A DNA stretch of 64,000 bases, from the NCBI GenBank assembly GCA_963663375.1, contig OY760195.1, forward strand, positions 2,914,001 through 2,978,000, given 5' to 3'. Below the pieces are notes generated by a model that did no database searches, was not told the origin of the DNA, and was given only the letters and a program-made list of their open reading frames with translations. Positions 56,413-64,000 of this stretch are shown in pieces. Position 1 is the first letter of the stretch; each line of letters opens with the position of its first letter. This DNA comes from JAYREN01 sp963663375. GTDB taxonomy: Bacteria > Acidobacteriota > Holophagae > Holophagales > Holophagaceae. The position numbers and the translations under genes were made by a program.

Positions 56413-57696
56413 CTATTCCATGAGCCCCCCCGGGGGGCAAACCAGTCGCGCCCTCGCGGAAGCCGCGTGCGCCACCAGCCCTTCGGCATCGGCGAGGGCC
56501 GCGGCCTGGAGGGCCTGTGGGCGCTGGCCCTGGGGCAGGATGCGCTGCCAAGTGAGAGTCTTGAGGAAGGTGCCGACGAAGACGCCGCCGGTAAAGCGCG
56601 CGGCACCGCCGGTGGGCAGGATGTGGTTGGTGCCGCTGCCGTAGTCGCCGAAGACTTCCGCCGTGTTCTCCCCGATGAAGAGGCTGCCGTACACCCGCAG
56701 GCGCTCTGCGAGGGCTTCGGCCTGGGGCCCCTGGAGCTCCAGGTGCTCGGGGGCGAGGGCATCGGCGAGAGCCAGGGCCTCGTCCTCGTTCACCACCACG
56801 GCGAAGCCGTTGGCCAGGCTTTCCCGGGCGGGGCTGTCTGCGGGAAGCATTGCGAGCTGGCGCCGCAGCTCGGCTTCAACGTTCCCCAGCAGCGCCGTAT
56901 CGAAACTGAGCAGCATGGGTAGGGCCTCGGGATCGTGCTCGGCCTGGGCCAGGAGATCTGCCGCGATCCAATGGGCGCGGGCGCCCCGATCCGCGATCAC
57001 CAGCAGTTCGCTGGGCCCAGCGGGAAACTCGATGCCCACGTCGCCGTACAGCAGGCGCTTGGCGCCTGTCACGTAGCGGTTACCGGGGCCCACCACGATA
57101 TCCACCCGGGGCAGGCCCGCCAGCCCCCAGGCCGCCGCTGCGATGCCCTGCACGCCTCCTAGATCGAACACGCGATCCGCCCCCGCCAGGGTCGCCGCGG
57201 CCAGGGTGACGGGGTGGAGGCGCGGGCTCAGCACGATGACTTCTTCCACCCCTGCCACCCGGGCAGGTACCACGCCCATGATCACGGAGCTGGGCAGAGG
57301 ATAGCGCCCTCCCGGCGCGTAGCAGGCGACCCGGGCCATAGGCACGATGCGTTGCCCCAGGCGGACGCCATCCAACTCCACCTCGAAATCCTGGTAGCTG
57401 CGCTTCTGGAGTTCACTGAAGGTCTTCACGCGGCGGATGGCTTCCTCCAAGTGACCGCGCAGGGCGGGCTCCAGGTCCGCCACGGCGGCCTCCATGCGAC
57501 TGCGGGACACCTCGAAACGTTCGGCGGTGAACCCGTCCAGTTCTAGGGCATAGCGGAAAACGGCCTCGCTTCCACCCTTGCGGATCGCCTCCAAGATCGT
57601 GGGCACCTCCCGGGGAATGGGCGCCAAAGGCCGCGTAGCGCGGGCCAGAGCCTCGGCGGGGGTAATGCGTTTCAGAAGAGTGGGGTCATTGGACAT
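56413..57696 (-). CDS. hisD: histidinol dehydrogenase
   Basis: 427 residues. Family blocks: RIVPMARVACYAPGGRYPLP, VDIVVGPGNRYVTGAKRLLY, IEFPAGPSELLVIAD, DLLAQAEHDPEA (zinc ligands), APEHLELQGPQAEAL and GDYGSGTNHILPTGGAARF. It oxidises histidinol to histidine in two NAD-dependent steps. It lies on the same strand as the his operon but 332 bases further on, behind an inverted repeat, so it may have its own promoter. Confidence 0.95.
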   Translation of the reverse strand: MSNDPTLLKRITPAEALARATRPLAPIPREVPTILEAIRKGGSEAVFRYALELDGFTAERFEVSRSRMEAAVADLEPALRGHLEEAIRRVKTFSELQKRSYQDFEVELDGVRLGQRIVPMARVACYAPGGRYPLPSSVIMGVVPARVAGVEEVIVLSPRLHPVTLAAATLAGADRVFDLGGVQGIAAAAWGLAGLPRVDIVVGPGNRYVTGAKRLLYGDVGIEFPAGPSELLVIADRGARAHWIAADLLAQAEHDPEALPMLLSFDTALLGNVEAELRRQLAMLPADSPARESLANGFAVVVNEDEALALADALAPEHLELQGPQAEALAERLRVYGSLFIGENTAEVFGDYGSGTNHILPTGGAARFTGGVFVGTFLKTLTWQRILPQGQRPQALQAAALADAEGLVAHAASARARLVCPPGGLME

Positions 57697-57812
57697 GAGG
57701 TGTCCTTTTCAATGGGATGAAGTGAAAAGAGAGGATGGAGGGGCGAAATTGAATCTAGGGAGTTCGAGTTCATGACTGGATTTACTTGATTACTTGCCAC
57801 TCTGCCTTTGCG

Positions 57813-57953
57813 CCTTTTGCGTTCTTTGTGGCCAATGCATTTTCTCAGCGAGAGTCCCTTGGCCAGAGACACCGGACTGCCTTGGGCGGGGGTTTCAATC
57901 GCTGAGGTAAGGGTGTGGAAAAGCATTTGATCGCCACAAAGAACGCAAAAAGG
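57813..57953. repeat. inverted repeat between hisA-hisIE and hisD
   Basis: CCTTTTGCGTTCTTTGTGGC (57813-57832) and its reverse complement with one extra A (57933-57953) enclose about 100 bases with no gene. This looks like a small mobile repeat of the kind found in intergenic spaces. It would form a large hairpin in any read-through transcript. Confidence 0.75.
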
Positions 57954-58028
57954 AACCTCGGGGTGGCTGATTTGAATGTGCTGCCTCGAGGTTGAGTGGC
58001 AAGCCTTCAAGGCCTGCCGCAGCGGGGT

Positions 58029-59300
58029 TCATCCAGCTCCCACGCCGACCTTGGCATTCCCAGGCTTGCGCGTATCGGTGGTGTGCCGCCGCTCCAGCTC
58101 CCGCAACACCTGCTCCAGCCGCACCCCTCCCTGGGTCATGCGCACCATGAGGAAATACAGCAGGTCCGCGGCCTCCCAGACCTTTTCATCTGGTGTGTTC
58201 GCGGTGATCAGCTCCTCCGTCTCCTCTCGCAGTTTGGCTTCCAGCAGGCCCTCCTCCCGCAAGAGTCGAGCGGTGTAGCTGCCTTCGGGTGCGGAGGTGA
58301 AGCGATCTCGAAGAGTCGCTTCCAGATCCGTCAGGGCGAAATCCGCGGGGCCGAAGCAGGTGGCGGCGCCGGTGTGGCAGGCGGGGCCGGTTTGTTGCAC
58401 CACGAAGCGCAGGGTATCGCGGTCGCAGTCGGTTTCCACCCGCAGGAGATTCTGGCCATTTCCGCTGGTGGCGCCCTTTTCCCAGAGTTCGCCCCGGGAG
58501 CGGGACCAGTAGATGCCCTTGCCCTTCGTGAGGGCGCGACGCAGGCTCTCGGGGCTCTGCCAGGCCAGCATCCGCAGGCGTCCGGCCTCGTCCTGCACGG
58601 CGGCGGGAATGAGGCCCCCCTGCTTGTCCCAATCGAGGCAGGCGATGAAGGCCTCGGCGGGATCGAGCAGCCCCCGATAGAGCGCCATGCCCACCTGGGC
58701 GTCCGGCCCCAGGCAATCCAGGGCGGCCACATCCTCCACGGTGCCCACGCCGCCCGCGTAGGTGATGGGACGCTCGGTGGTCGCACGGATCTCCCGGGCG
58801 GCCTCCCAGTCCACGCCTTCGAGACGTCCCTCCTTGGCCACGGCGGTCATGAGGAAGCCACCGCAGAAGGGCGCCAACCGCCGCACCCGATCCATGGGCG
58901 CTTCGGCCTCGTCCCGGCGCCAGCCCATGGACTGGAGGCGGCCCTGATTCTGGTCCACCGCTACGATCACGCGCGCTCGCGGCATCTTGGCGAGGAATCC
59001 CTCGCTGGCCGCCGTGCCGACGATCACCCGCGCCGCCCCCGCCCGCAGCAGCTCCTGGGCCCGTTCCACGGTACGCACACCCCCGCCCACCCGGCAGCGA
59101 GCCACAGCACAGAGCTCCTTCACCAGCGCCAGGTTGTCCCCCTGACCCAGGGCCGCGTCTAGGTCGATGACCGCCAGTTCGCCAAACACGCGCCAACGCC
59201 GGGCGAGGCCCAGCACATCATCCACCTCCAGAATCTTGGTGCGGCCGCCAACGAGCTGCACGGCCTTGCCCCCCATCAGATCGATGCTTGGAATCAGCAC
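58029..59300 (-). CDS. hisA: HisA-HisI-HisE fusion protein
   Basis: 423 residues combining three histidine steps. Residues 1-240 are HisA (MLIPSIDLMGGKAVQLVGGR, ELAVIDLDAALGQGDN, PITYAGGVGTVEDV). Residues 245-325 are phosphoribosyl-AMP cyclohydrolase HisI (GGLIPAAVQDEAGRLRMLAW, GIYWSRSRGELWEKGATSG, VETDCDRDTLRFVVQQ). Residues 330-415 are the pyrophosphatase HisE (LREETEELITANTPDEKVWE, AADLLYFLMVRM). HisIE is a common fusion; the addition of HisA is uncommon. The ATG at 59300 overlaps hisF by 7 bases. Confidence 0.93.
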   Translation of the reverse strand: MLIPSIDLMGGKAVQLVGGRTKILEVDDVLGLARRWRVFGELAVIDLDAALGQGDNLALVKELCAVARCRVGGGVRTVERAQELLRAGAARVIVGTAASEGFLAKMPRARVIVAVDQNQGRLQSMGWRRDEAEAPMDRVRRLAPFCGGFLMTAVAKEGRLEGVDWEAAREIRATTERPITYAGGVGTVEDVAALDCLGPDAQVGMALYRGLLDPAEAFIACLDWDKQGGLIPAAVQDEAGRLRMLAWQSPESLRRALTKGKGIYWSRSRGELWEKGATSGNGQNLLRVETDCDRDTLRFVVQQTGPACHTGAATCFGPADFALTDLEATLRDRFTSAPEGSYTARLLREEGLLEAKLREETEELITANTPDEKVWEAADLLYFLMVRMTQGGVRLEQVLRELERRHTTDTRKPGNAKVGVGAG

Positions 59301-60049
59301 GGTCGAACCTCCATCCCTTCGTTGAGCAGTTGTTCCTTCAGTTTTCGTACTGTCAGGCCGCCGGTGTGCAGGGCCGAAGCCACGAGCGCCGCATCGGCCC
59401 CCGCCCGAAAGGCTTCCAGCGCGTGACGAGCCTCGCCAAAGCCGCCGCTGGCGATGAGGGGAATGCGCAGGCGCGGAGCGGCGAGGCGCAGGGCTTCCAG
59501 GTCATAGCCGGTGTTGGAACCATCCCGATCCATGGAGGTGAGCAGGACTTCACCGGCACCCCGCCCTTGGGCCTCGTCCAGCCAATCCTCCAGGCTCCAC
59601 TCGGTGAGGGTGCGGCCCGCATCCACCGCCACGCGGTAGCCTTCGGGCTTGCGGCGCACATCCACCGCCAGCACCACGCACTGGCTGCCGAAGCGCTGAG
59701 CCATCTCCGTGAGGAGTTCGGGGCGTCGCACTGCGGCGCTGTTCACGGCCACCTTGTCGCAGCCTGCCCGCAGCAGGACATCGGCATCCTCAGGCCGACG
59801 GATCCCCCCGCCCACGGTGAAGGGAATGAAGACGGCCTTGGCTACGGCCTCTACCATGCGCAGGGCGGTGTCGCGCTGCTCGAGGCCAGCCGTGATATCC
59901 AAAAAGACCAGCTCGTCGGCCCCTTCGGCATCGTAGCGGGTGGCCAGTTCCACGGGGTCGCCGCTGTCCCGGAGATTGAGGAACTGCACACCCTTCACCA
60001 CCCGACCATCCTTCACGTCCAGGCAGGGAATGATCCGTTTCATCACCAT
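59294..60049 (-). CDS. hisF: imidazole glycerol phosphate synthase, cyclase subunit
   Basis: 251 residues from ATG 60049 (MVMKRIIPCLDVK); ATG 60043 is also possible. HisF signature: RIIPCLDVKDGRVVKGVQF, LVFLDITAGLEQRDT, FIPFTVGGGIRRPEDADVLL, DKVAVNSAAVRRPELL and VLLTSMDRDGSNTGYD. It receives ammonia from HisH to make IGP and AICAR. Overlaps both neighbouring genes. Confidence 0.96.
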   Translation of the reverse strand: MVMKRIIPCLDVKDGRVVKGVQFLNLRDSGDPVELATRYDAEGADELVFLDITAGLEQRDTALRMVEAVAKAVFIPFTVGGGIRRPEDADVLLRAGCDKVAVNSAAVRRPELLTEMAQRFGSQCVVLAVDVRRKPEGYRVAVDAGRTLTEWSLEDWLDEAQGRGAGEVLLTSMDRDGSNTGYDLEALRLAAPRLRIPLIASGGFGEARHALEAFRAGADAALVASALHTGGLTVRKLKEQLLNEGMEVRPC

Positions 60050-60627
60050 GTGAGCATCTCCTTGAGCAGGCCCAGGCCCCAGGCGCCGCTCTTTTCGGGG
60101 TGGAACTGGCAGCCCGCCAAGTTGGCGCTGCGGAAGGCGGCCACGAAGGGTCTTCCGTACTGGGCGAATCCTAAGTCCTGGCAAGGTATCGACTCAGGCC
60201 ACGCGGGCAGAAAGTAGCTGTGGACGAAATACGCGGCGCCCGTGCGATCGCCGAAATCCACCGTGGACCAACCCATGTGAGGCACTTTTTGCGCGGGATC
60301 CGCGAAGGCCTCGAAGCGCCCCGGAAGCAGTGCCAGTCCCGGGATCTCCGGCGCCTCCTCCGAGCCCTCGAAGAGCAACTGCATGCCGAGACAGATCCCC
60401 AGGATCGGGCGCTCCGAGGCCACGAAGTCCCTCACGGCGCCTTCGAGGTTGCGTTGGCGCAACTGGGTCATGGCGTGGCCGAAGTGCCCCACGCCCGGCA
60501 GGATCAAGCGATCCACCGCGCCGATGGCCTCGGCGCTGGTCACCCGGCGGCTCTCCAGGCCCAGGGCCTCCAGGGCATTCTCCAGGCTGCGCAGGTTGCC
60601 GCAGCCGTAGTCCAGGATGCCGATCAT
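60043..60627 (-). CDS. hisH: imidazole glycerol phosphate synthase, glutamine amidotransferase subunit
   Basis: 194 residues. Class I amidotransferase triad: Cys in ILGICLGMQLLFEGSEE, His and Glu in LAGCQFHPEKSGAWGLGLL. N-terminus MIGILDYGCGNLRSLENAL as in HisH. Overlaps hisF, its partner subunit, and hisB (4 bases). Confidence 0.96.
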   Translation of the reverse strand: MIGILDYGCGNLRSLENALEALGLESRRVTSAEAIGAVDRLILPGVGHFGHAMTQLRQRNLEGAVRDFVASERPILGICLGMQLLFEGSEEAPEIPGLALLPGRFEAFADPAQKVPHMGWSTVDFGDRTGAAYFVHSYFLPAWPESIPCQDLGFAQYGRPFVAAFRSANLAGCQFHPEKSGAWGLGLLKEMLTW

Positions 60628-61190
60628 CGGAGCACCCCCTTGGTGGAACGCAGGCCCTCGGCGGGGCTCAGGGCCTCGCGCAGGGCCAGCCCCAGGGCCT
60701 TGAAGGCCGCTTCGGCCATGTGGTGGGCGTTCTCCCCCTGCACGCTCAGGTGCAGGGTGAAGCGGGCCTCCAGGGCCAGGCTGCGGAAGAAGTGAAGGAT
60801 GTTTTCCGTGGCGAGGCTCCCCAGGGTGGGGGTGGGAAAGGTGATGGTCACTGCAGGCCAGGGACGTCCGCCCACATCCAGGGCGCAGGTGGCCAGGGCC
60901 TCGTCCATGGGCAGCAGCCGCTGGCCGTAGCGGGCGATGCCTCCACGGTCGCCCAGGGCCTGGTCCAGGGCGCGGCCCAGGGCGATGGCCACGTCTTCAG
61001 TGAGGTGGTGGCCGTCCCCCAGGGGCTGGAGATCCTCCGCCTCCAGGGTGAGCCCCAAATCGCCGTAGAAGGAGAGCTGCTCCAGGAAGTGGCTGAGCAT
61101 GGGTTCGGAGGTGCGGATGGCGGTGGCTTCACCCAGACGGAGCTTGATTCGCGTTTCGCGGGTGGTGCGTTCGAAGGTGCTGGGTTTCAT
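60624..61190 (-). CDS. hisB: imidazoleglycerol-phosphate dehydratase
   Basis: 188 residues from ATG 61190. Family motifs: RTTRETRIKLRL, MLSHFLEQLSFYGDLGLT, GDGHHLTEDVAIALGRAL (metal-binding H-H), RFTLHLSVQGENAHHMAEAA and STKGVLR at the end. Single-function dehydratase without the phosphatase half seen in enterobacterial HisB. Overlaps hisC and hisH by 4 bases. Confidence 0.95.
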   Translation of the reverse strand: MKPSTFERTTRETRIKLRLGEATAIRTSEPMLSHFLEQLSFYGDLGLTLEAEDLQPLGDGHHLTEDVAIALGRALDQALGDRGGIARYGQRLLPMDEALATCALDVGGRPWPAVTITFPTPTLGSLATENILHFFRSLALEARFTLHLSVQGENAHHMAEAAFKALGLALREALSPAEGLRSTKGVLR

Positions 61191-62248
61191 GGCTGGGCCT
61201 CCGCCGTGGCTTCCCACCAGGGCAGGAAGGCGTTCAGGAACAGGTCGGTGTCCTGGTCGCAGGTGACGCTGATGCGCAGGAAACCGGGAAGGGTGGTCGC
61301 GAGATCCTTCACGAGGATCCGCTGGGCCCGCAGTGCCGCCACGGCGGCCCGGGCGCGAGTGCCCAGATCCACCAGGAAGAAGTGCGTGTCCGAAGGAATG
61401 GTGGCGATGCCCAGGGCCTCGAGGCGGGCCTGCAGGCGCATCCGTGCCTGCACGGCGCCCCGCAGGCGGGCGCGCAGCCCTGGGTCACTGGTAAGCATCT
61501 GAGCGCCGAGTTGGGCGGCGATGCCGTTGACGTTGAAGGGCGGGCGCAGGGGCTCGAGCTGGGCGATAACGCTCGGCTGGGCCAGGATGAACCCACAGCG
61601 GAGCCCCGGCAGTCCGTGGGCCTTGCTGAGGGTGCGCAGGAGGATGAGATTCGGAAAGCGCGCCAGGAGCGGCGCGAAATCCTGGTTGCAGAAGGGACCG
61701 TAGGTCTCGTCCACCAGCATGGGACGGCCCTCGGCGGCCTCCAGGAGTTCCAGCAACTGCGCTTCCGGGATGGCTCGGCCCGTGGGGTTGTTGGGGCTCA
61801 CCAGGGAGAGGATCGTGCCCTTGGGAATGGCCTCCAGGGTGGCCTGCAGATCCAGGGTGAAATCCGCTGCGAGGGGCACGGCGATGATCGGCGTGTCGCA
61901 CTGCTCGGCGTAGATGCGATACATAGGAAAGGTGGGCACCGGCAGCACCACGGCGTCGCCGGGCCCCGTGAAAGCGCGCAGGAGCAGAGCGATGCCTTCA
62001 TCGGCGCCGTTCACCGGCAAGAGGTTGGCGGGCTCCACGCCCCAGGCCTGGGCGGCGCCCCGGGTGAGGGGGCCGTACTCGGGGTAGAGCGTGGCGGAGA
62101 AGGCGCAGAGGGTCAGGGCCTTGGCGAGTGGCTCGAGGTCCGGCGAGGGGCCTTCGTTGAAATCCATGCGGAGGAAGGCTCCTCGGCCCTGCTGAGTGGG
62201 ATAGGCCTTCAGCCCGCGGAAGGCGGGGAGGATTTCCGGCGAGCCCAT
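61187..62248 (-). CDS. hisC: histidinol-phosphate aminotransferase
   Basis: 353 residues from ATG 62248, sharing one base with the hisG stop. Class II aminotransferase features: FRMDFNEGP-type substrate loop (LRMDFNEGPSPD), LVSPNNPTGRAIPEAQLL, MLVDETYGPFCNQDF, and the PLP lysine in LLRTLSKAHGLPGLRCGF. Converts imidazole acetol phosphate to histidinol phosphate. Confidence 0.94.
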   Translation of the reverse strand: MGSPEILPAFRGLKAYPTQQGRGAFLRMDFNEGPSPDLEPLAKALTLCAFSATLYPEYGPLTRGAAQAWGVEPANLLPVNGADEGIALLLRAFTGPGDAVVLPVPTFPMYRIYAEQCDTPIIAVPLAADFTLDLQATLEAIPKGTILSLVSPNNPTGRAIPEAQLLELLEAAEGRPMLVDETYGPFCNQDFAPLLARFPNLILLRTLSKAHGLPGLRCGFILAQPSVIAQLEPLRPPFNVNGIAAQLGAQMLTSDPGLRARLRGAVQARMRLQARLEALGIATIPSDTHFFLVDLGTRARAAVAALRAQRILVKDLATTLPGFLRISVTCDQDTDLFLNAFLPWWEATAEAQP

Positions 62249-63102
62249 CACAACACCACCTTGCTGAAGGGGTATTCCAGGATGTCCACGGCACCGGCGG
62301 CCTTGAGCCGGGGAATGATGGCGGGCACCTCCGCCCTCAGCACGGCAGATTTCACGGCGAACCCGCCATCCCCCGAGAGGGGCATCACCGTGGGGCGGCG
62401 CATGCAGGGCAGGGCGCCCAGCACGGCCTCCAGGGCGGCGGCGCCCACGTTCATCTCCAGCATCACGCGCTTGCGCGCATCCAGCACCGAGCGCAGGAGC
62501 AGCAGGAACTCCTCCACCGCTTCCCCCTGGGGGCCCTTCATCAGGGCGGGATTGGCGATGAGGCGCGTGGAGGAGCGCATGAGGGTGGCGATCTCCGCCA
62601 GGCCGTTCTCCACCAGGGTGCGGCCCGTGGCCGTGTTGTCCACGATCATGTCCGCGTCCTCCGGCGGGAACACTTCCGTGGCGCCGTGGCTGCGCACGAA
62701 GACGGCGTTGTAGCCCTGGCGGTCCAGCCAATCCCGGGTGATGCGCTCGTACTCGCTGGCCACCACGATGGGCCGGGTCTTGAGTTCACCCGAAGCCACC
62801 AGGGCCTCCGGCGCGGCGGCTACGATGCGCACGGAATCCAACTCCGTATCCAGGAGATCATCCACGGCGGCGCCCAGTTCCACCACCCAGTCGTGGCCCG
62901 CGAAGGCAAGATCGTGACGCCCCAGTTCCACCATGCGCACGATGTCCTGGGGCTTGAGGATCTTCAGCTCGAAGCGGGGATCACGGCAGAGTGGGCGGTA
63001 GTTGCGCCCGTTGGCCAGCACCTTGAGGCCGGCTTCTTCCATCAGTTTGAGGACACCCTCGGCCATGCGGCCCTTGGGCAGTGCGAGGTTGATCGTGGTC
63101 AT
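62248..63102 (-). CDS. hisG: ATP phosphoribosyltransferase, long form
   Basis: 284 residues. INLALPKGRMAEGVLKLMEE at the N terminus, DLAFAGHDWVVELGAAVDDL, and ADMIVDNTATGRTLVENGL (the phosphoribosyl-binding loop region). The C-terminal regulatory domain (MRRPTVMPLSGDGGFAVKSA) marks the long, self-regulated HisG that needs no HisZ. First enzyme and first gene of the his operon, preceded by a leader peptide and attenuator. Confidence 0.95.
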   Translation of the reverse strand: MTTINLALPKGRMAEGVLKLMEEAGLKVLANGRNYRPLCRDPRFELKILKPQDIVRMVELGRHDLAFAGHDWVVELGAAVDDLLDTELDSVRIVAAAPEALVASGELKTRPIVVASEYERITRDWLDRQGYNAVFVRSHGATEVFPPEDADMIVDNTATGRTLVENGLAEIATLMRSSTRLIANPALMKGPQGEAVEEFLLLLRSVLDARKRVMLEMNVGAAALEAVLGALPCMRRPTVMPLSGDGGFAVKSAVLRAEVPAIIPRLKAAGAVDILEYPFSKVVL

Positions 63103-63120
63103 GGAGTCTCCTGTGGAGGA

Positions 63121-63159
63121 AAAAGAAAAAGGCCCCGGATCCGTGAGGTTCCGGGGCCT
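63121..63159 (-). terminator. his operon attenuator terminator
   Basis: On the minus strand GGCCCCGG / CCGGGGCC around 12 bases, followed by TTTTTCTTTTT, between the leader peptide stop and hisG. Adjacent upstream is the palindrome GCGAAGCGCTTCGC, available for an alternative fold. Confidence 0.85.
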
Positions 63160-63183
63160 GGCAGTGGAAGCGAAGCGCTTCGC

Positions 63184-63240
63184 CTACCCCGGAGGTGGGG
63201 GATGCGCATGGTGGTGGTGGGTGGTGAAGGATGGGGTCAT
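63184..63240 (-). CDS. hisL: histidine operon leader peptide
   Basis: An 18-residue frame, MTPSFTTHHHHAHPPPPG, containing five histidine codons (four in a row), ends 25 bases before the attenuator stem. Ribosome stalling at the His codons when charged tRNA-His is scarce would prevent the terminator from forming. Confidence 0.88.
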   Translation of the reverse strand: MTPSFTTHHHHAHPPPPG

Positions 63241-63270
63241 GGCGTTCACGAAAAGGGATGGGTCAGACAC

Positions 63271-63306
63271 GAAAAAGCCCCCGGACCTTTTGGGTTCCGG
63301 GGGCTT
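63271..63306 (-). terminator. second intrinsic terminator upstream of hisL
   Basis: On the minus strand GCCCCCGGA / TCCGGGGGC around 10 bases, followed by TTTTTCG. It lies 30 bases upstream of the leader peptide. It may end transcripts from further upstream or act as an additional leader element. Confidence 0.75.
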
Positions 63307-63481
63307 CATTCGAAATGGTGATTCGACTAGAAGGCCGCTCCCATCACCCAAAGGGCGACATGATGGGCGACATGATGGCGGGAAGTGAGCTGCACGGGAT
63401 TCCTTTGAATCACCAGTCGAGCATGGCAGAGATGGGTCTGTCAATTCTGCCTCCAGGGATGGACCGTGGGATACTCGAGCC

Positions 63482-64000
63482 ATGGCCCTTTCTCGTGATA
63501 CCTGGCGATGGACCGCGCTCGCGGGGCTGTGGACCTTCGTGGGGCTGGCGGCCTGGCTGGTGGCCATCCAGATCTTCTTGATCCTGGTGACGCCCTTCGG
63601 GGCCTGGCAGCGTCCGGCCATCTACCAGGTGACGGTCAAATGGATCGACCGGGATCCCCAGAGCACCTTCACCGACAACGTGGGGGCCGAGCGGGATGGC
63701 GTGGAACGGGGCCTCAGCATGCTCAAGGCGGATCGGGCGGAACTGGGCATCGGCAAGGATGTCTGGATTCTCGATAACTACTACGTGACCTCCACGCGGC
63801 CCGCCCAGTTCCGTCTCACCTTCTGGCGGCTCTTGATCGAATACCCCCAGCCGTTGATGATCCTGGCCATCCTTGCCATCTGGCGGATCCGCAGGGCCCA
63901 GGCCCGGGATGCCAAGGAGGATCCCGCCCGGGTGCGGGTGGTGCTGAAGGACGACTTCCACGCCCGGGCCCAGCGCTTTGCGGCCAAGGACGAAGGGAAA
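63482..64000 (+). CDS. membrane protein, unknown, cut by the window edge
   Basis: Open from ATG 63482 (MALSRDTWRWTALAGLWTF) to the window end, 173 codons without a stop. Two membrane segments: WTFVGLAAWLVAIQIFLILV (about 18-37) and PLMILAILAIWRI (about 120-132). The part between is soluble, with VTVKWIDRDPQSTFTDNVG. No family recognised. Divergent from the his operon. Confidence 0.65.
   Translation, partial: MALSRDTWRWTALAGLWTFVGLAAWLVAIQIFLILVTPFGAWQRPAIYQVTVKWIDRDPQSTFTDNVGAERDGVERGLSMLKADRAELGIGKDVWILDNYYVTSTRPAQFRLTFWRLLIEYPQPLMILAILAIWRIRRAQARDAKEDPARVRVVLKDDFHARAQRFAAKDEGK

Overview
The window is GC-rich bacterial DNA from one replicon. It consists of ordinary chromosomal housekeeping genes at both ends and a roughly 42-kb integrated element between them. 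The gene set (ccsA-like plus hemA, an attenuated his operon with a HisA-HisIE fusion, a four-ATPase UvrA) would fit a deep-branching Gram-negative such as an acidobacterium of the Holophaga/Geothrix type. That placement is only a guess from gene content.

Layout. 1-3023: the end of a beta-propeller/beta-barrel protein and a metallophosphoesterase. 3024-3098: tRNA-Glu(CTC), which is the integration site. 3055-45084: an integrative element bounded by a perfect 46-bp direct repeat of the 3' part of that tRNA gene, with its tyrosine integrase next to the right end. 45085-64000: thiamine-binding protein, giant UvrA, MBL hydrolase, ccsA/hemA, KAS III, a HAD phosphatase, hemerythrin, and histidine genes with a leader peptide (HHHHAH) and attenuator.

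The element has three cargo blocks. (1) 3.5-18.4 kb: two genes of unknown role, an IF2-N-like protein, then a defence island. This holds a DISARM-related set (UvrD-like helicase, DrmA-like helicase, DrmB-like DUF1998 protein, NERD-helicase) and a restriction set (Mrr/AspBHI-type nuclease, cytosine methyltransferase, Vsr). (2) 19.1-29.2 kb: a 2000-residue alpha-2-macroglobulin with an intact CxEQ thioester, a hydrolase, a small membrane protein, a radical SAM enzyme and two methyltransferases, all on the minus strand. (3) 29.4-37.4 kb: an RNA island. A good promoter leads into 35 tightly packed tRNA genes that between them cover all 20 amino acids, interleaved with a Ro60/TROVE protein, an RtcB RNA ligase and an HNH nuclease. 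A mobile region with an excisionase-like protein, a toxin-antitoxin pair, repeats and the integrase closes the element.

The most notable finding lies just upstream of the Ro60 gene. Five consecutive 128-177-nt units (32239-33073) each have an outer helix, an invariant CAGCAA / AWYTYTCT internal loop, and a second helix with a one-nucleotide bulge, all closed around a tRNA-like module. The helices differ in sequence but keep pairing, while the internal loop does not change. I read these as a tandem family of Y RNAs (tRNA-mimicking Ro60 ligands). In at least two the acceptor stem is replaced by a GNRA hairpin, and in one the tRNA parts are circularly permuted. The real tRNAs are also odd: the four leucine tRNAs have short variable arms, the Ile and Asn tRNAs have long ones, and the tertiary 19-56 pair has switched from G-C to C-G or U-A in four tRNAs. 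Together this looks like a mobile, self-contained tRNA supply and RNA repair/quality-control island: spare tRNAs, RtcB to reseal cleaved RNA, and Ro60 with Y RNAs to sort or degrade damaged RNA. The function is inferred. The structures are directly visible in the sequence.
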